DNA from: Opitutia bacterium
Lineage (GTDB): Bacteria > Verrucomicrobiota > Verrucomicrobiia > Opitutales > Opitutaceae
Assembly (NCBI GenBank): GCA_003157575.1
Contig: PMKA01000478.1
Location: 1 to 7,221, forward strand
Length of the DNA: 7,221 nucleotides
Direction: 5' to 3'
Part shown: piece by piece, positions 5,435-7,221 of the stretch
Layout of the letters: each line of letters starts with the position of its first letter
Numbering within the stretch: the first letter of the stretch is position 1
Position numbers and translations under genes: made by a program
The notes under the pieces: generated by a model
What the model was told of the DNA's origin: nothing
The model's database searches: none
What the model saw: the letters and a program-made list of their open reading frames with translations, nothing else

Positions 5435-5520
5435 GTCGGCCGACAATAGACCAATGAAACAACGTCGCGAGGAAAATTCTGATGAGGGCGTGTTGAAGCT
5501 CTCTGTGTCCTCATGCCTCG

Positions 5521-5542
5521 TCTCTGTGCGCTCTGTGACGAA
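5521..5542 (+). repeat. 22-base direct repeat, right copy
   Basis: Matches 1701-1722 at 21 of 22 positions in the same orientation, with 5524-5542 identical to 1704-1722. It lies just outside the hsdM remnant, as the left copy lies just outside the antitoxin gene. Confidence 0.8.
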
Positions 5543-5569
5543 TTGCCGATGCAAAGCCCGACCGCAGAG

Positions 5570-5594
5570 TCCACTCGCTCACGCTCGCGGCTAC
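5570..5594 (+). repeat. 24-base interspersed repeat, copy B
   Basis: Core CCACTCGCTCACGCTCGCGG. Bases 5570-5594 are identical to 5630-5654 (25 of 25), and the pair is spaced exactly 60 bases apart. The reverse complement matches copy A near holB at 23 of 24 positions. Confidence 0.9.
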
Positions 5595-5629
5595 ACATTT
5601 TGATCGCTCACTCGCGAGCGGAGTGCTCA

Positions 5630-5654
5630 TCCACTCGCTCACGCTCGCGGCTAC
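5630..5654 (+). repeat. 24-base interspersed repeat, copy C
   Basis: Identical over 25 bases to copy B. On the - strand it starts 31 bases after the DUF192 stop and reads in the same sense as that gene. Copy A has the same relation to holB, which hints at a 3'-end element. Confidence 0.9.
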
Positions 5655-5655
5655 G

Positions 5656-5670
5656 GGAGCGAAAGGCTCC
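5656..5670 (-). other. Small hairpin downstream of the DUF192 gene
   Basis: GGAGC (5656-5660) and GCTCC (5666-5670) form a 5-bp stem with a 5-base loop, 15 bases beyond the DUF192 stop on the - strand. No T run follows on that strand, so termination is only a weak possibility. Confidence 0.3.
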
Positions 5671-5684
5671 GCCGCAGGGCCTCC

Positions 5685-6218
5685 TCAACGCAGCCCGAAA
5701 TCCTCCGGATCGACGTCGCGGGCCTCCAGCGCCTTCCGGAGGGCCGCGAGATCGAGCTTCGCGCCCGGCTTGACCCCATGCTCGGAAAACCAGCCCTGGT
5801 TCATCTCCAACGCAAACTCCAGCGCATCGCTCTGCGAGGAGATCGGTGCTTCGTCATAAGGCAGCATCGTGTGGATCTCCCTCAGCTCGCCTTCGGGGTT
5901 GAAGAATCCGATGTCGAGCGGCAGCGGCGTGTTGCGCATCCAGAAGCTCATTCGCGTCGGCGCACGGTAGACAAACAGCATTCCCTGGTCGCTTCCCAGG
6001 TTGCGCCGTCCCATCAGCCCGTGCTCCATCTCGGCCGGGTAGACCGCCAGCTGCATCTGCACCGTCTGGTCCCCGACCTTGACCGCAAACCAGTCGCCCA
6101 CGGTCTTTGCGGCCGCAGGAGGCGGCGGCACGTCCCGCCCGCAGCCTGCGACGGACAGCGCGAGCAGCAGCGCGCCCGCCATCATCCTCGATCGTTGACT
6201 GAAATGCGCCCAAAACAT
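5685..6218 (-). CDS. DUF192 family lipoprotein
   Basis: A 177-residue exported protein. Residues 1-26 form a lipoprotein signal: basic QRSR, a hydrophobic stretch MMAGALLLALSV, and the lipobox VAGC with cysteine 26 as the predicted lipidation site. A proline-rich linker (31-34) follows. Residues about 43-160 are a DUF192 domain with all its hallmark pieces: EHGLMGRRNL (65-74), GMLFVY (79-84), MSFWMRNTPLPLDIGFF (90-106), and AISS-like PISSQSDALEFALEMNQGW (125-143). The family's biochemical role is unknown; it is a small beta-barrel-type domain, often secreted. The ATG at 6216-6218 gives a full basic N-region. Internal ATGs at 6183-6185 and 6180-6182 are possible alternatives that still keep the signal core. 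The gene is divergent from the M24 gene, with only 29 bases between the chosen start codons. Confidence 0.9.
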   Translation of the reverse strand: MFWAHFSQRSRMMAGALLLALSVAGCGRDVPPPPAAAKTVGDWFAVKVGDQTVQMQLAVYPAEMEHGLMGRRNLGSDQGMLFVYRAPTRMSFWMRNTPLPLDIGFFNPEGELREIHTMLPYDEAPISSQSDALEFALEMNQGWFSEHGVKPGAKLDLAALRKALEARDVDPEDFGLR

Positions 6219-6247
6219 CTTTGCGTTTTCTTCCCGTTTCGTGGGTA

Positions 6248-7221
6248 ATGCCCCGTCCTTCGAACTTCAACCTACCTTTCACCGGAGTGCAACCGCCACC
6301 TCTGCTTTACGCCGATTCAATCAACAATCCGGACCAACGCTATTTCGGCGGGATCCCGGTTCCGGATCCTTTCATCTCATTCCGCGCGGGCCGGCGCAAG
6401 ATCTGCGTTGTCGGCGCCCTCGAATTCGGGCGGGTCAGACGGGGATCCTCTTTTGACGTCGTCCTGCAGCTCGAAGCCTGGCACCAGCGCGCGCGCGCGC
6501 GCTGGCCCGAGCGCCGGATAGGCCCCGCCGAGGTCATCGTGCTCCTGGCCGAACACTACAAGATCCGGTCCTTCACGGTGCCCGGCGACTTCCCCGCCGG
6601 CGTCGCCTTCAAGCTCGTCGAGCAGGGGCTGCAAATCGTCCCCGCCACCGGCATGATCTTTCCCGAGCGCGAGATCAAGAGCCCGGCCGAGACGGCTGCG
6701 CTTCGCGCGGGCAACCGCTGCGCCGCCCTCGGCATCGCGGCGGCGGAGGAGCTGCTGCGACTCGCGAAGATCAAGGGCCGCTGGCTTTACCACAACGGAC
6801 GCAAGCTGACGTCCGAAGACCTGAAGTTCGCAATCGAGACCGCCTGCCTGCGCGCGGGCGCCGTCTCGCTCGACACGATAGCCGCGGGCGGCGACCAGGC
6901 GTGCGATCCGCACGAGAGCGGCCACGGCCCGCTTCACGCCGGCGAACTCATCGTCGTCGACGTCTTCCCCCGCGTCACCGCCACCGGCTATTACGGCGAC
7001 ATGACGCGCACGTTCCTTCGCGGACACGCCTCCGACGCCCAGCAGCGCCTCGTCGCCACGGTTCGCGCGGCCCAGAAGGCGGCGCTTGACGCAATCCACG
7101 CCGGCGTCAACGGCCGCGACGTCCACAACCTCGTGGCGGAATTCTTTGAGGCCCGGCACTACCCCACCCGGCACACTCCGAACGGCTCCAGCGGTTTCTT
7201 CCACGGCACCGGCCACGGCCT
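6248..7221 (+). CDS. M24 family metallopeptidase (Xaa-Pro aminopeptidase type), 5' part
   Basis: The frame opens at the ATG at 6248-6250 and has no stop before the window ends, giving 324 complete codons. M24 peptidases with this fold remove residues next to proline from peptides, using two metal ions. Residues about 20-140 are the N-terminal creatinase-like domain (LLYADSINNPDQRYFGG; FTVPGDF). EIKSPAETAALRAG (142-155) marks the entry to the pita-bread catalytic domain. Metal ligands visible are D238 in ELIVVDVFPR and D251 in YYGDMTRTF. FFHGTGHG (317-324) carries the expected H319/H323 pair, H323 being the likely ligand. The two glutamate ligands lie beyond the window. The start has only a weak GTGGG upstream and lies very close to the divergent DUF192 start. 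An alternating Arg-Ala stretch at 81-85 is encoded by a CG repeat palindrome. A long open frame on the opposite strand is composition-driven. Confidence 0.9.
   Translation, partial: MPRPSNFNLPFTGVQPPPLLYADSINNPDQRYFGGIPVPDPFISFRAGRRKICVVGALEFGRVRRGSSFDVVLQLEAWHQRARARWPERRIGPAEVIVLLAEHYKIRSFTVPGDFPAGVAFKLVEQGLQIVPATGMIFPEREIKSPAETAALRAGNRCAALGIAAAEELLRLAKIKGRWLYHNGRKLTSEDLKFAIETACLRAGAVSLDTIAAGGDQACDPHESGHGPLHAGELIVVDVFPRVTATGYYGDMTRTFLRGHASDAQQRLVATVRAAQKAALDAIHAGVNGRDVHNLVAEFFEARHYPTRHTPNGSSGFFHGTGHG
6484..6505. repeat. 22-bp perfect palindrome with a (CG)7 core inside the M24 gene
   Basis: CCAG, then seven CG dinucleotides (6488-6501), then CTGG: the whole 22 bases are self-complementary. 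It encodes Gln-Arg-Ala-Arg-Ala-Arg-Trp in the N-terminal domain of the peptidase. Alternating CG can adopt Z-DNA or a hairpin and is prone to slippage; no regulatory role is evident. Confidence 0.8.

Larger units (their letters stand above)
5435..5684. other. Repeat-rich intergenic region between the hsdM remnant and the DUF192 gene
   Basis: These 250 bases hold no gene I can support. They contain the right copy of the 22-base element, two copies of the 24-base element exactly 60 bases apart, and a small hairpin near the DUF192 stop. A 10-bp palindrome GTCGGCCGAC (5435-5444) touches the ATG of the hsdM remnant and could be an old operator, without further support. Confidence 0.6.

Noticed and set aside
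5435..5554. Extension of the hsdM remnant to an upstream ATG at 5554
   Set aside because: The added 40 residues run through the 22-base repeat element and do not resemble HsdM. The ATG at 5434 fits the usual HsdM start region.
5570..5654. Two identical repeats with a 35-base spacer as a tiny CRISPR array
   Set aside because: There are only two units, a third copy lies inverted 4 kb away, and no cas genes are present. The element is better read as an interspersed repeat.
6377..7216. Long - strand open frame opposite the M24 gene
   Set aside because: It is rich in Gly, Ala, Val, Arg and Asp as expected from GC-driven antisense frames, while the + strand frame has clear M24 metal-ligand motifs.
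1..7221. tRNA, rRNA, transposase or integrase genes
   Set aside because: I looked for tRNA-like cloverleaf pieces and DDE or tyrosine-recombinase motifs at the island edges and saw none that I could support.

Overview
The window comes from a GC-rich bacterial chromosome. I infer a verrucomicrobial organism, probably of the Opitutales. The basis is the general look of the proteins, the weak or absent Shine-Dalgarno sites at most starts, and short GC-rich repeats between genes. That placement is a recollection-based inference with no marker gene behind it.

Layout. (a) Bases 1-1555, + strand: housekeeping DNA-synthesis genes, namely the 3' part of tmk (thymidylate kinase) and a complete holB-like gene (DNA polymerase III delta'). 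(b) 1556-1927: a gene-free stretch of about 370 bases full of short repeats and perfect palindromes, ending in an inverted repeat just before the next start codon. (c) 1928-5434: an accessory, defence-type island. A DUF1778 (TacA-like) antitoxin gene on the + strand meets a GNAT (TacT-like) toxin gene on the - strand tail to tail, with interlocked stop codons. The GNAT gene is the last of three - strand genes: a DUF488 protein with an extra N-terminal domain, an uncharacterised protein with a KTYPTLSRKY motif near its N-terminus, then the GNAT. Upstream on the same strand are wrecked defence genes: an in-frame fusion of the N-terminus of HsdM to the C-terminus of HsdS, a truncated abortive-infection gene, and a scrap that looks like the N-terminal region of HsdR. 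Together they look like a collapsed type I restriction-modification locus (hsdM-hsdS-abi-hsdR). (d) 5435-5684: a second repeat-rich gap. (e) 5685-7221: a DUF192 lipoprotein gene (- strand) and, divergent from it, the 5' part of an M24 (Xaa-Pro-type) metallopeptidase gene that runs off the end.

The island is bracketed by copies of the same short repeats: a 22-base element in direct orientation at 1701 and 5521, and a 24-base element at 1616, with inverted copies at 5571 and 5631. The flanking genes look vertically inherited. The middle looks like an insertion hotspot that took up defence genes and is partly decaying.

The most interesting points are the split, convergent TacA/TacT pair, the intact DUF488 + KTYPTLSRKY-protein + GNAT gene set (a possible uncharacterised defence or nucleic-acid-processing module), and the clear record of deletion fusions in the old restriction locus.
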